In this document: piece after piece, positions 1 to 11,381 of the stretch
Numbering within the stretch: the first letter of the stretch is position 1
Layout of the letters: each line of letters starts with the position of its first letter
Assembly (NCBI GenBank): GCA_037178675.1
Contig: JAYMGJ010000065.1
Span: 62,001-126,000 of the forward strand
DNA length: 64,000 nt
DNA from: Scleroderma bovista
Taxonomy: Eukaryota; Basidiomycota; Agaricomycetes; Boletales; Sclerodermataceae
Direction of reading: 5' to 3'
The notes under the pieces: model-generated
The model's input: the letters and a program-made list of their open reading frames with translations, nothing else
Database searches by the model: none
Told to the model about the DNA's origin: nothing
Made by a program: the position numbers and the translations under genes

Positions 1-146
1 ATTTCAATCTACAAATACCAGTGTAGACAAGATGCAACTAGTAGTTGAAGTGTAGTAGTACTAGTACTAGTAGCTATGGTACGCCATATAGCCCATACCT
101 ACAGATCCGAAACATTCATAGCAAATAGTAGGGAGGATGGTGCGAA

Positions 147-1669
147 CTAAGTCATTGCTTGGAGAATATTCTCGATAGAGCCCAAACCTGCCGTGGTTGA
201 AGCAACTGGCCCAGTGAGATAGTTGTCCATGACAACGTCTTCCATGAATGGGTTATGGACCACCTCAGGTTGATAGCGCTGTTCATCGATTGCAATTGTT
301 TCCAGTATGTAGCTATTACGTGAAATAAATTATAAATGTGAATTAATGTTCAAGGGATCATTAGCTTACCTGTTCCAGCCTGGTGCAGTCCAGGAATCCC
401 CCCATTGTTTCCTGCATGCATCAAACCACTTCTCAGCTTGTGACCAAAAGTCTTGTCCTTTCGCAACACGACCACCACGCTTCCGCTTCTTTCGTGCAGG
501 GGGCTCAGTGGAGGAGCGCTCGTCATTCGGCTGTGCAGGTTCTTCTTCCATTTCCTCTTTGCGATCAAGGAGATCCGGATGTTCATATGAGAAACGGCAC
601 TGTATGGATATAGTGTAATGGTGTTAGCAATAGTAAACATTGAATATTAAATGGAGCCTGCTTACCAGTATAGCAAGGCGGGCTGTGTAGGCGGCTCCCA
701 GTCCAGACGTGGCCCCACCAATCTTGTATCGCATTGCACTTTCATATACGAGGTCAGTAAGTGTGCATGTGCCATCGCCAATGACACTGTCACGAAGCTG
801 GTACTAATATTGAGATTGTGTAAACCATGAATACGAGTGACTTACCATCTCTCGAAATGTATTGTGAACACTTGAACATTGACGTTTGACGTATGCCTTG
901 AGAAATTTTTCACGTGCTGGGTTTCCATAAATGTTTGCGAGCTTGAGTTCCTTGTGAGATTGCTGAAGCTTTTCCTGCCGCTGCTATCAGTATAGTGGAG
1001 AATACTATGGATCAGTAATGCTTACCTCAACGTTGAAATGCATTGACATGAATGTAATGCGGCTGGGATTGGATAGCAAATCTCCTGCAATAATGCGGAC
1101 ATTAGACTGCAAGAAAGAAACATGAGAGGCGTGCATACTATTAGTATTTGAGTCACGAACAACAAACCTTTTGTTCAGGGGTGAGGGAAAAGGTGACTTC
1201 AAGACGGATTTGCAGGTCTGTGAGGAGTTGTTGAGTATTCCGTTGCGCATCGGTCATTTCCCGATTTTCCTTGATTAAGCTGAAGATAGCGGTGAGTAAA
1301 TATGATCGAGTTGCAATGTTGGCTTTGTCAAGCCCCCGTCCCATCTACCACATCAGAGTTAGTACAATAATAGAATTTTATTTAAACAAATACCTTTGCA
1401 AAGCCATGGAGGCTTTGCCATAGATCTTGTGCTTGGTCTCCAAAGTTGAATTGATTTGCGAGTGCGTCAATGAAGTGGGTGGGCACAGTGGTATTGTCGA
1501 GACTTGGGTCAATGTTGGGGTTGTGACTGTTGACAGGAGGTGGGGGAAATGTCCTAGTAGTAGGACGTGACGGTAATGACGAAGGGTTGGACAAGGGAGT
1601 AAAAGAGCGACTAGTGGAGCTATTGAGAGAAGGGGTTGAGTTTCCTATATTAGAAAAGTTGAAGGACAT
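147..1669 (-). CDS. Unknown multi-exon fungal protein (gene A)
   Basis: I do not recognise a function. Read right to left, likely exons begin at an ATG at 1669 (MSFNFSNIGN..., Ser/Pro-rich), then a helical exon at about 1344-1160 (GRGLDKANIATRSYLLTAI), short exons near 1090-1020 and 960-840, an exon near 790-665, and a basic exon at about 590-366 with RKKRKRGGRVAKGQDFW and several Trp. It ends near 147 in SIENILQAMT then TAG. The short introns have GT-AG-like borders. The basic run followed by FW...W recurs in small proteins of agaric genomes whose role is unknown (family memory, not checked). It lies just downstream of, and in the same direction as, the transposase-like gene at 1968-6418, so it could be the second gene of that element. 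The exon chain is my hand model and individual borders may be wrong. Confidence 0.5.
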
Positions 1670-1967
1670 AGCAGATGGCCAAGCTTGACTGTATGGTAGT
1701 ATGAGAAAGGAGTGGAATGAGTCGCCAGACTGGGGGAACCATGGAGGCAGGTTGAACAGGCTTTTATTGTTGGTGAGAGTGTTTGAACCGAGGCAGCATG
1801 TTGCATCCGCATGTTTGCAATGTGGGCTCAGAAGCATAGAAGGCTGTACAAAGGCATAATAATACATGCAGATGTGGCTACTGTGACAATGGAAGAAACA
1901 GGATGTGAATGCCAGTGACAGTCAATATGGCATTGCAAATGATGAATGAACTGCCATCGCACCGTCA

Positions 1968-4900
1968 TTAGTCAGCAGAAAGTATTGACTGCCCAAGTGC
2001 TGATCGAGACCCTCTGCCACGGCGGCTTGCACCTCTGCCATGAAGACTGGATGAACTGGCCTGAGGCTGGGAAATATTTGTAGTTTGTTGCATAGATTTT
2101 TGATGATCTGTTTCACGAGCACATCCCTGCATGATTGCCCAATCTGTGTCAAGTGGAGTTAGGGGTTCACAAAGCCTTTGTACATGCTTTGCATCACACA
2201 TTTTTGCTGTGTTCAGTACAAAATCACTTTGATCCCCCTTGTGAATAATGACTGGCCTAGTGCTGGAAGTTTCTTTGTGACCTGCAATTGCTTGTCTTGC
2301 CTCTGATGCAGTGCAATTATGAATATCACAGCGGTGTTGAAGGTTGACTGAACACAACAGCTGCTGTTGAATAAATCAAAAAATAAATTCTACCTCAATG
2401 GGGAGCAACAAATAGGCATTGTCATGCTGAACTGAGATAAGGTCCACTAGACAGTGCTTGTACTTTTCCAGACTGAAGAAGGATGGCATCTGGGAAGGAT
2501 TTCATTTCTGCACTTGATCCTTTCTGCTGAATAATCTCCTTGACTTGTGCTACCAAAGGATGGTGAGAATTTTGTTGGTGAATAAGAACCCATTGGCCTG
2601 GAGTACACTTGTCACCATTCATTAGGATCATAGACCTGCATGTGCGAAAACTATTATCATGCAATATTTCCTGAGGAAGTGATGAGAGAGCTGTGGGGAA
2701 TTTTTGACCAGTTTGGGTTGCATGATATGGACGCAAGGGAAGGTTGTCCTGTATGCAAGATCCTGGAGACATTGAGAAGTTAAATAGCGTAAAACATAAA
2801 TGGATATCATCAACACACCTTTCTTTGAAATAGAAGAGCTATCCATACCCAGATAATCTGTAACAATATTGGGTTTACTGACTAATGTCAGTGGTGCTGT
2901 GCCTGCAGGCCACCAAACCCCAGCTTCACCAGCATCTAGAGCATTTGGATGTGGCCTCTCAATCAGCTTCTTTATCTGGTTTCCAATATTAGAGTGAGTT
3001 GAGTTGATGCATATATGAGCACCACTAAGAATATGGCAAATGCGATTTCCATGTGCAAATGCTCTTGCAATATCATGTGATGGAGATTGTCAATTTGAGT
3101 GAATGCTTTTGGCTCGGATAACTGCATTGAAGGATTCAAACCCTTCAGTTGCAAACAGAGCTGCAGGACCAAACCGATGAATATGCTCTGGAAGGTGAAG
3201 CAATATATGGAATTTGGCTTTATTGAACCAGCGAGGTGTCCAGTATGCTGTGTGTGCAAGTAAATTTTGAATTGCAGTTTCCAGTAGTGTCTAACATATT
3301 AAATAAGCCCTTCTAGCAAAATGGATAAATTTTATTCACTCACCAGGTGAGCATCAATATCTTCAATTTCTGGTTTCCAGATAAGGGGAATGATTTTTGA
3401 CAAAGCTACCCAGGCATCATAGCATTCCTGTGGCACAAGACCATGGAGAACAAATGGTGCTACCTGTGCTATTGCCCGAAAGTCACGGCCAACCAGTGAA
3501 CCAGCATACTGAACAAGGGTATGACCAGACAGGGGTGGTATGCCTAGTCCTGAAGTATCAAATGATGATAGGCGGGCTTCAAGAAGTTCACGTTTTATTT
3601 TGTTCTTGCCAATTCTGATATTCACTGCATCCCTCCAGAAGTATTTGACAAATCCCAAAAGAATTGTATGAAGCACCTCCACAGGTGTGTCTGAATGGGG
3701 ATCAAGTCCTATTGTTTCAAATAAGTATTTCCTTTAATAGATATTTCAAGTTATGTGTTACCTTTGATATGCCACACAGGGCTATAAACATTTTCAGGAA
3801 GCTCCTGGATACACTCATCTAGCCCCTGTTGTTTTGAATTTCCTCCATGCCTCTTTTTATAAGATGCTGCCATCCCATCCAGGTAGTGCTCAAGAAATGT
3901 ATCCTTCAATCCAGTTGATGTTTTTTTACCCTTGACTTTGCTTTGATTACCAATGGAGGATGCCATTGTGAACATGGATTTTAGTTCAGTCATTGAGTGC
4001 TCTCTCTGTCAAGGTTCACCAATCTTGATAGGAAATATTTTTAGTTGCACTGAGAGATATAAATATATACATACCTTCACAAATCATTTAATTCGGGATA
4101 CCATCTCATTCATTGTTTCTTTCTTTCCCTTTCCCTTTGACTTCTTTTGAGCATGAGCTGATTCCTCTCCCTCACTTCTACTGAACTCCTGATCCTCACT
4201 TTGTCCTCCATCATTGTTGCCATATGTCTGATCATCTTCAGCATTTGTGGCCATGTCTTGTATATCATAGCCTTTAACATTGCAGACGCGACAGAAATAT
4301 TTTCCCATTGATCCCACATGACAGGCCAGCTCACTCTGCATTGGGTTATCCCCCAATAGAGCCTCCCATATACCTGTTTCCTGTGCATTTCTAGAAGTAT
4401 TTGTGAGGGATTATGAAGTCCAAAGATATATAATGCAAACTTACTCTAGTTGATTTACAAAACCATCCAACATCTCAAGAGGTGGTGCAGTATTGGATGT
4501 GCAGAGGAAATGAATATTATACTCCTGATGCACTGCAACACGTGGCAGTCCAGCTGGTGTAAACAGAAATGAATTATGCTTGTTCCAGCGTTTGGACAAA
4601 TTTCCTGATGTGTCATCACAGTAGAGCCAGATTGGAAAGCTAACAACACGAGCTCCATCTGCAAGGACATGCCATCGATTTCCCTCATGTGGGTTGGTAA
4701 GTGTCCATGCTTCCAATGAAACCCCAGTTTGACAGGTTTTTTCAATTCCTGTAATAATTATAAGAAAAATAAATAGTTGATGGCATAAACACACCTATAA
4801 TATTATGTGCAGGTGGGAGCACAGATGTTGATTCACTGATTCTCCAGTTCTTGAATGATACAAGTAGGTCCATTTGTGAGATCTCAATCTCTGTATGCCC

Positions 4901-6418
4901 CTCAACTATCCAACCACTTCCTGTATCATTCACAATAGCCTGAAGAGGCCATGCCTTTGCAAAAAATAAATTTCCACGGAAAAACCACCTTATAGGTATG
5001 CAAACCTGCCCGCTGGATAGAAGGGCTGGTTCAAATATATAAAAATCCTGATTATGGAGTCGAATCATGGGGGTCAGCTGAGTTGGATCCATTTCTTTTA
5101 GCCATCTCCTAGCTTGAAATGCCTCATTTAGCTTTTTTCCTAAGTCTTCTGGATAGAAATGCAGCTGAGATCGAACATGAGGATTAGCCATCTCCTACAT
5201 TGGTTTAATTAGCATTGTCTATGGACCATACTAGCAGTGGACTACTTGCCTGGCGGATGATATCAGCAAATGAATTCATATAGTATTTGTGTCCAAAGGC
5301 ACCAGTAAAGGGCAATGTTTCAACGCCACAAATTTTCTGAAGGCCATCTTCAAGAGTCTTCAATGTTCTGACAGAAGGAACATCCTGCACACCATTAATG
5401 TGCAGTATCCATGTCAAGAGATCTACTTGGTGCTGTGAAAAGACAGAGCGAGGTAGATGCATCAAAATATCAATTGTACAAGACTAGAATATTATTATTG
5501 CATATGTGCTGTCATGTGTAACAGATAACTTACCAATTTATTTGGCCATGGAAACCATTCATTTTCTCCTGAAGTATTTGTTGATTTCATTCCAGTATTT
5601 TCTTCTGGACAAAATGTTGAATCAATTTTTTTTAAATTGATTAAGGAACATACCACTTCCAGCCTCAGCAAATGTATCCTCCATCCCAGATTCACTCTCC
5701 ACATTTATCTCTCCAGCTCCCTCATCATCTGATAACTTATCCTCATCAAGAAGGCTAGCAGGTGTTGCTGCAAGTTGTTCCTGAGTCTTCTCAATAAAAG
5801 ACTCCTGAAACTGCATCCCAGTTTCACTAGAATCTGCAGCATATGTTGAAGCAATACCTATATACGTAGAGGAACTGCTACTCCAACTCACCTGTTGGGT
5901 GGAGTGCACAACCTGAGATGGTAGCAGTAGCTGGTCAAGAGCTGTTATATTATATAAGCGATGTCCGCTGTTTATATACAACAAATAGTGTGACACGTGA
6001 CTGTGACATGTGATGTGTGACATGTAACATCTACTCTAAAGAGGACTATTACTAAGTCTACACTAATATGGGTCGCAGTCTTGTGCGCACTTCATCAACA
6101 GTTTACACCGGGTGCACGTGCGACTTCAACAGCATATGGTGTAGAACCTTCATCGACAGTATAAGAATACTCCCCAACAGGGGCAGACAACTCTTCAAGG
6201 ACAAGCCCAATACCATGCATTGACTGAGCATGAGTACTTGGGAATTCCTCTCTACCACCTGATCCATGGTCCTCTGTACTGCCAAAAGATCCCTGGCGGT
6301 TGGCACAGTGGTACTGGACAGAATATACATGCATTGTCTTTTGAGTGGACTTTATTGTCTTGACATGCCAAGCATGTCCAGCCACTCTTCCCAACAGGCT
6401 TCCACCCTTAGATGACAA
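1968..6418 (-). pseudogene. CACTA/TNP2-like transposase-type gene, multi-exon, broken by a solo LTR
   Basis: A long intron-rich minus-strand gene. In protein order I see an N-terminal exon (6418-6137), an acidic exon (5838-5640), an exon with MANPHVRSQLHFYPEDLGKK (5191-4750), a Trp-rich exon (4740-4445), a Cys pair in a CHVGSMGKYFCRVC block (4350-4270), EVLHTILLGFVKYFW (3680), FESFNAVIRAKSIHSNRQ (3150-3100), an exon near 2770-2430, and an Arg/Gly-rich tail ending in a stop at 1968. The Cys block followed by a VLHTILLG segment resembles the layout of EnSpm/CACTA TNP2 transposases, and this family is repeated in many agaric genomes; that assignment is inference. The gene is interrupted inside an exon by the solo LTR at 5844-6131. 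With the LTR and one GCATA copy removed, the frame continues without a break. I could not find the element's own terminal repeats. Confidence 0.5.
5844..6131 (-). mobile_element. Solo LTR of a Copia element (Copia-2 family), TSD GCATA
   Basis: 288 bp bounded by TGTTGAAG and CTTCAACA and flanked by identical GCATA at 5839-5843 and 6132-6136. It matches both ends of the LTR at 36636-37209, including a TTATATTATATAA promoter-like stretch, but lacks about 286 bp found in the middle of that copy. Orientation follows Copia-2, which reads on the minus strand. A solo LTR is the product expected when two LTRs recombine and the internal region is lost. Confidence 0.9.
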
Positions 6419-6649
6419 ATATTAAGGACAGAAATACAACAAATACTGAATTACATCTTACATTCTGCTGACCCCACACTTGGAAATGGATGATCAGCCA
6501 TTACCCTCTTTTCCTGAACATATTCTATGATGAAGCTAGATTGAGATACACACAATAAATACACACCAGAAGAAATACAATGGTGCACCAATTACACCTA
6601 GATAAGACTCTCAAGTTTCCACTCTTGCTGTAGTAATATTATATATTCA

Positions 6650-7190
6650 ATGTATTTGTCAGCTGCTCGACCTATATGATACATACAGTATGACTTACCT
6701 GCGTCTGAGAAATAAATAGTGCATTGGCACAGCCACACAGTGAGTGAGCAAAGTACAATCACCAGCGTGATCAACTTACTAAGTACTGGTTGGCCGAAGT
6801 AATCTGTCGGCTGCTCGACCTATATCATACAGTACTGTGACTTACCTGTGTCTGACAAATAGATGGGGCACAGCCACACAGTGAGCGGCGCACTGACTCT
6901 ACCCGCAAGATAATGGCACATGGCCACATGATGAGTGCACAAAGCAATCTGATCATGGTGATCAGCTTACCAAGTACCAGCAAGATATCTGTAGGCCTAA
7001 GGAATACATTTAATCAATCCATCAGCTACTTGATCTATATTATATTAATACTACTTACTTGTGTCCAACGAATAGATGGTGCGCAGCTACACGGTGAGTG
7101 CACTGATCTAGTTGCAAGATATCTTGTTGGCCTAAGTTACATCCGTCAGATGCTCGATCTATATCATATAGTATGACTTACCTGCGTCTG
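6650..7190. repeat. Four diverged tandem units carrying a splice-donor-like sequence
   Basis: A block containing CTGCTCGACCTATAT, a TATGACTTACCTGCGTCTGA-type stretch and a CACAGTGAG stretch recurs at about 6660, 6809, 7022 and 7147, so spacing is uneven (125-215 bp). On the minus strand each unit reads TCAGACGCAG then GTAAGT, a strong 5' splice-site match. They lie just upstream of the transposase-like gene and could be duplicated leader exons or subterminal repeats of that element. Confidence 0.6.
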
Positions 7191-7199
7191 ACGAACAAT

Positions 7200-8088
7200 G
7201 CTGATAAGGACTGCAGGCTTTCCTGCAGGCTTTCCCAATGATGTCGTCGAGATATCCTGCGGATGAACTGTCAATAGAACTAGTTTGATATAAGTATTAG
7301 ATGGCTTACAATTTGTGTAGATCCTGTGTGAAATGGCGAGGTAGAACATAGGTTGTTACAGGTGTTGAGTGCTTCGAGTCTGAGAAGATGCACATGTGTT
7401 GCACAGGAATGAAACTAGGGACCAAATTATATTTGTCCGTCGGACATATGTCGGCCATATCAATCCAAGTAATCTAGCACTACCTAAACACAGGTTCATT
7501 TTCGTTCCACGTTTGCAACTGACTCAAATCTGGTACATAATCTATGTTATTTTATTTGACACCCAGATTTGATAACCCGTTTAAAAGGGATGCGGTTGAC
7601 CTCCAGCTATCTATCTTTCCTTGCCATGTACATAGCTTCGGTCGTAAGGATTGATTCGAGACCTCCTTTTACTTCTTGAAGATGGGTGCAAACCCCAATT
7701 GTACAGGAATCTAAGCCAAAGGCATGGATTTGGGTTCGGACGATGATTCATACTGACACTGACCACTTTGGTGGGTAAGACTTGCCTTCACGGAAGCGGG
7801 AATAGTGGTTTCCGGATGTTCAGGATTACTGCCTCCAGCGAGATGCCATCACAAACCTGTGAATGCCCAGAGTTCATTCCAGCTGCCTGTCATCAGCCCC
7901 AGTCAAGCAAGTCGGTTAAGGCAAAAATGACTCCTCAATGGGAAGATAGACATCGTTACTCTTGTGCAGGCGCCGACACACCCAGTAAGGAGCACACAAA
8001 AGCCCTCACGGTCATACTATGATACCAGAGGGCTGGGGAGAACGGCAGCACTAGCTAATCTTCTCAGAACTTCAGAAACCAATTCGCT
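7200..8088. other. No gene supported
   Basis: Short open frames exist on both strands but show no recognisable motif or exon chain. A small imperfect palindrome around GTCCGTCGGAC lies near 7435. The last part probably holds the promoter of the lectin-type fragment that starts at 8089. Confidence 0.4.
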
Positions 8089-8600
8089 ATGACCAGCTCA
8101 ACCAACCTTTTGACTCCCAATGGCACGTACATCATCATGAACGCGGCCACTCATACATATCTCAATGTTTTTGACTACCGGGGCCCCGGTACCCCTATCG
8201 TATGCAGCATTGGTAACGACTGGGGGAATGTCATTGTGAGTTGTTGAGCTCACAGAAAGGCACCTCTTAGTACACGCATTAGCGCAGGGGAACTACATGA
8301 CCACTCAGAAGCACGGTGTGAGACTCCAGAACTTCAGCACTGCCAGCTTTGCAGCCGTTGATGTCAACCGGGCAATTACCAATAGTATTGCTCCACAGTG
8401 GGTTGTACAAATATGCATTCCAGTAAGGTTGTCTTTGTCTTCACTGGGGAATACAGCATGAGAGGGTGACTCTCCAGTATCCAGGATGCCGCCACTGGCA
8501 AGTGTATGAGGGTAGATAAGCCCGACAATGGAGCCCCTGTGAGTTCCCAGCATCCTGTGTCGTTCCTGAGGCTTGAGTGATGGTGCTAACTTGTGCTCAG
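8089..8600 (+). pseudogene. Ricin-B-fold (CBM13-like) lectin-type gene fragment, split by Copia-1
   Basis: An ATG at 8089 opens a frame with NGTYIIMNAATHTYLNVFDY, followed by a GPGTP turn and DWGN, as in small carbohydrate-binding beta-trefoil proteins of agarics. After a probable intron (8227-8287) come NYMTTQKHGV and, near 8490, IQDAATGKCMRVD, another trefoil-type repeat. A TGA precedes the IQDAATG segment in frame, so the gene looks decayed, although an unseen intron could hide it. The coding sequence reaches an intron 3' end at 8600, where Copia-1 begins. The likely last exon resumes at 13455 (VALVPPEVGRAPI, stop near 13497). Only the sugar-binding fold is present and nothing like a catalytic toxin chain is seen. 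The family call comes from motif pattern alone. Confidence 0.45.
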
Positions 8601-8602
8601 GT

Positions 8603-8832
8603 TGTTGACTAGATAAGTATTCCGTATATGGTACCTATGCATTACATAATCACGGTAGTATCATTTTCCATTCTCCAACGTAGTGCCACCTCAGTGACTT
8701 ACCAGTACACTGAGGTGAGTAGGACTTACTGTCCCTTACATTGATACTTACTAACTTACTGCAGCTTATACCTGCATTAGGTATTACTCTAATATAGTGA
8801 CTTACCAGTACACTGAGCTTATACCTGCATTA
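8603..8832 (+). repeat. 5' LTR of Copia-1
   Basis: Begins TGTTGACTAGATAAG and ends CTGCATTA. The following bases GGTTATGAGCCC are the probable primer-binding region. It contains internal duplications of GTGACTTACCAGTACACTGAG. The 3' end is TA instead of the usual CA in both LTR copies. Confidence 0.9.
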
Positions 8833-8894
8833 GGTTATGAGCCCTGAGCTCTCGCTCTAACTCCAAAGGCAAAAGTATTCCCAGACGACCAAAT

Positions 8895-11381
8895 ATGACG
8901 AGTATTCTCAAAGAAGAATCTTTCAAGGTCCCAATGCTAAAAGCGGACGGAAGCAACTGGATAAATTACAAAAGCCGAATCGAGCTAGCTGTCGAAGCAA
9001 AGGGACTACCTGGTTACCTCTCGGGAACAAAGGGACTACCTCCGAATCCTCGAGAAGGAAAGGACAACACCTGGACTCCAAACGAAAAGGAGAAAAGACT
9101 TATTGATGAGTATGACAAAGTGCTACCTGACTGGAAACAGGAGAACACAAAGGTCAAACAAATCATCGCAGTGTCACTCCCAGAAACACTTTACTTAAAG
9201 TTCCGCACACTCGATTCAGCCCACTCGCTATGGGAAGCCCTTGCATCCGAATTCGAACAACGTTCTGGCGTCGTAGCTATTGAGCTCCGCAGGAAGCTAC
9301 AAGGGATCCGTTGTGGAGACAAAGCAGATGTCCGTGCACATTTCAGCAAAATGGAATTGATGCAGCAAGAACTTGCCTCACTCGGACAGTTCATCAGTGA
9401 CAGCGACTACACAGCCATTTTGCTCAGCTCACTTCCTTCAACCTACGACTCTACTATATCCTCTCTTTGCGTCTCGGTGAGGATGAACTATCGGACAATC
9501 ACTCCTCAGATAGTTGAGTCTAGTGTAACTGATGATTATGACACTCGCCACGCGAAATCTAGGAAATCTTCAAATACGACCGCAAACGACTCTGATGTCG
9601 CTTATTCAGCGCAGTCGAAGAAAAACTTGCTCTGCGCAAACTGCAGCAAGAAAGGTCACACGAAGGAGAATTGCTGGGCTGAAGGAGGCGATAAAGCCGG
9701 GCAAGGCCCAAAAGGTCGAGGAAATCGCAAAGGCAAAGGCAAAGGCACTGAGAAAGCTGCCAAGGTCGCCGAGAAAGATGAGGAACCAGATGGTGTCTGG
9801 CTTGCACAGGTTAATGACGACGAAGACTGGTTTGTAGAGTTGGCAGACGAGGTCACTCCCGATCTCATCTATGACACAGAGGATGCGTACACGAAGACTT
9901 TCAGTCATGCACTCCTTGCCGGCGAAAATCTCGACTCCTCCGAGCGCATGGAACTCTTTGATTCCGGCGCATCTCGCCACATGTCCTCCTACCGCAACCA
10001 GTTCATCGATTACAAAGCGATCGTACCAAAGTCCATCACTGCAGCGGACAACCACACCTTCCAGGCCATCGGTAAGGGAGATCTCATGATATCCATCCCA
10101 AATGGCAAAGCCATCACTCGCATACGCCTCAAGGATGTCTTGTACGCCCCGAAAATGGGCATCACCCTGATCTCTATCAGCAAACTCGACACTGCTGGCT
10201 ATGCCGCACTCTTCCGTGACAAACGTTGTCAAATATTCAGTGACAAAAGGAAAAAGCTCGGTGAAGTACCCCTTACCAAAGGTCTGTACTGTCTTAAGTC
10301 AGCCCGCAAACCTTTCGTCGGCCTCGCGAAGGCATCGGACGCTCTCACCATGGCCGAAATTCACGCACGGTTAGGCCATCTCGCACCTGAAGCCATCCGT
10401 AGAATGCTGAAGGACGGAACAATCACCGGCTTCACTCTCGATGACGCTCACTCTACTATGGGTGCATGTGATTCATGCGAGTACGCTAAGACCACGCGCA
10501 AGCCAATCGGGAAGTTTCGTGACCCTCCCAGACACGAGAAACTCGGCGATGAGGTCCACACAGATCTGTGGGGACCATCTCCAGTGCAAACGAGCGCACA
10601 CAGTCGTTACTACGTATCTTTTACAGATGATTTCACGTGGTACACCAAACTTTACCTACTTAAGCTCAAATTGGACACCTTCGACTCATACCTCTCCTAT
10701 GAGGCATGGCTATCCACTCAGCACGACACGAAGATCAAACATCTTCGATCGGATCGCAGGGGAGAATATATGAGTGAAGAATTCACCAAATACCTGAAGT
10801 CGAAAGGTACCGAGCGCCACGTGACTGTACATGACACACCCGAGCACAACGGAGTCGCTGAACGGCTCAATCGGACGCTTGCTGAGCGTGTATGAGCTAT
10901 GCTCCACGCCAGCAGCCTCCCGAAATCTCTCTGGGGCGAGGCGATGATGCACGCAACCTGGCTGAAGAACCGTTCGTCAACACGTCAACTTGGCAACAAA
11001 ACTCCATACAAAGTACTCTACAGTAAAAAGCCTAACCTAGAAAAACTACCAGTATGGGGCTGTCAAGTCAAGGTGCACGACACTAGCGGATCCAAGCTCA
11101 ACATGCGCGCCAGAGACAGCCACTGGGTCGGCTTCGATCCCGAATCGGACGGACACCGCATCTACTTTGCAGATCGCGGTACCGTTGGCGTTGAACACAG
11201 CGTCGTCTTCGCACGGCGAGACGCAACGGTAACCCTGACATCCGTTAGTGCACAGCCTGAGGGGGAGAAGAACTCACCAAATGGCTTGAACGGCGAGTCA
11301 AACGCTGACAGTGCAGACGCTAACGCGCCCCCCAACGAGCCTGTTGACGAAACTCAGTCAGCGCACAACGCAAACGGATGA
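8895..11381 (+). pseudogene. Copia-1 gag, protease and integrase, with an in-frame TGA
   Basis: From ATG 8895: an N-terminal gag region, a CCHC knuckle CANCSKKGHTKENC (about residue 250), a protease active site LFDSGASRHMS (about residue 355), the GAG-pre-integrase HHCC zinc (HARLGHL... CDSCEYAK) and the integrase core HTDLWGP ... HLRSDRRGEY ... HNGVAERLNRTL. A TGA at 10893-10895 falls where CGA (Arg) is expected in LAER(V/R)-AMLH, and the same frame resumes to 11381 (LPKSLWGEA..., the integrase C-terminal region). A change of frame is then needed to reach the reverse transcriptase. The original product would be one gag-pol polyprotein acting in cytoplasmic particles. The element cannot make a full polyprotein now unless the stop is read through. 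Confidence 0.9.

Noticed and set aside
7768..8022. 84-residue plus-strand frame
   Set aside because: No recognisable motif, no exon partners and ordinary composition. It is not supported as a gene.
8089..8600. A ricin-type toxin gene
   Set aside because: Only carbohydrate-binding trefoil-type motifs are visible. No catalytic chain is present and the gene is decayed.
9606..10232. 208-residue minus-strand frame within Copia-1
   Set aside because: It lies opposite gag and protease coding with clear domain motifs on the plus strand. It has no motif of its own.
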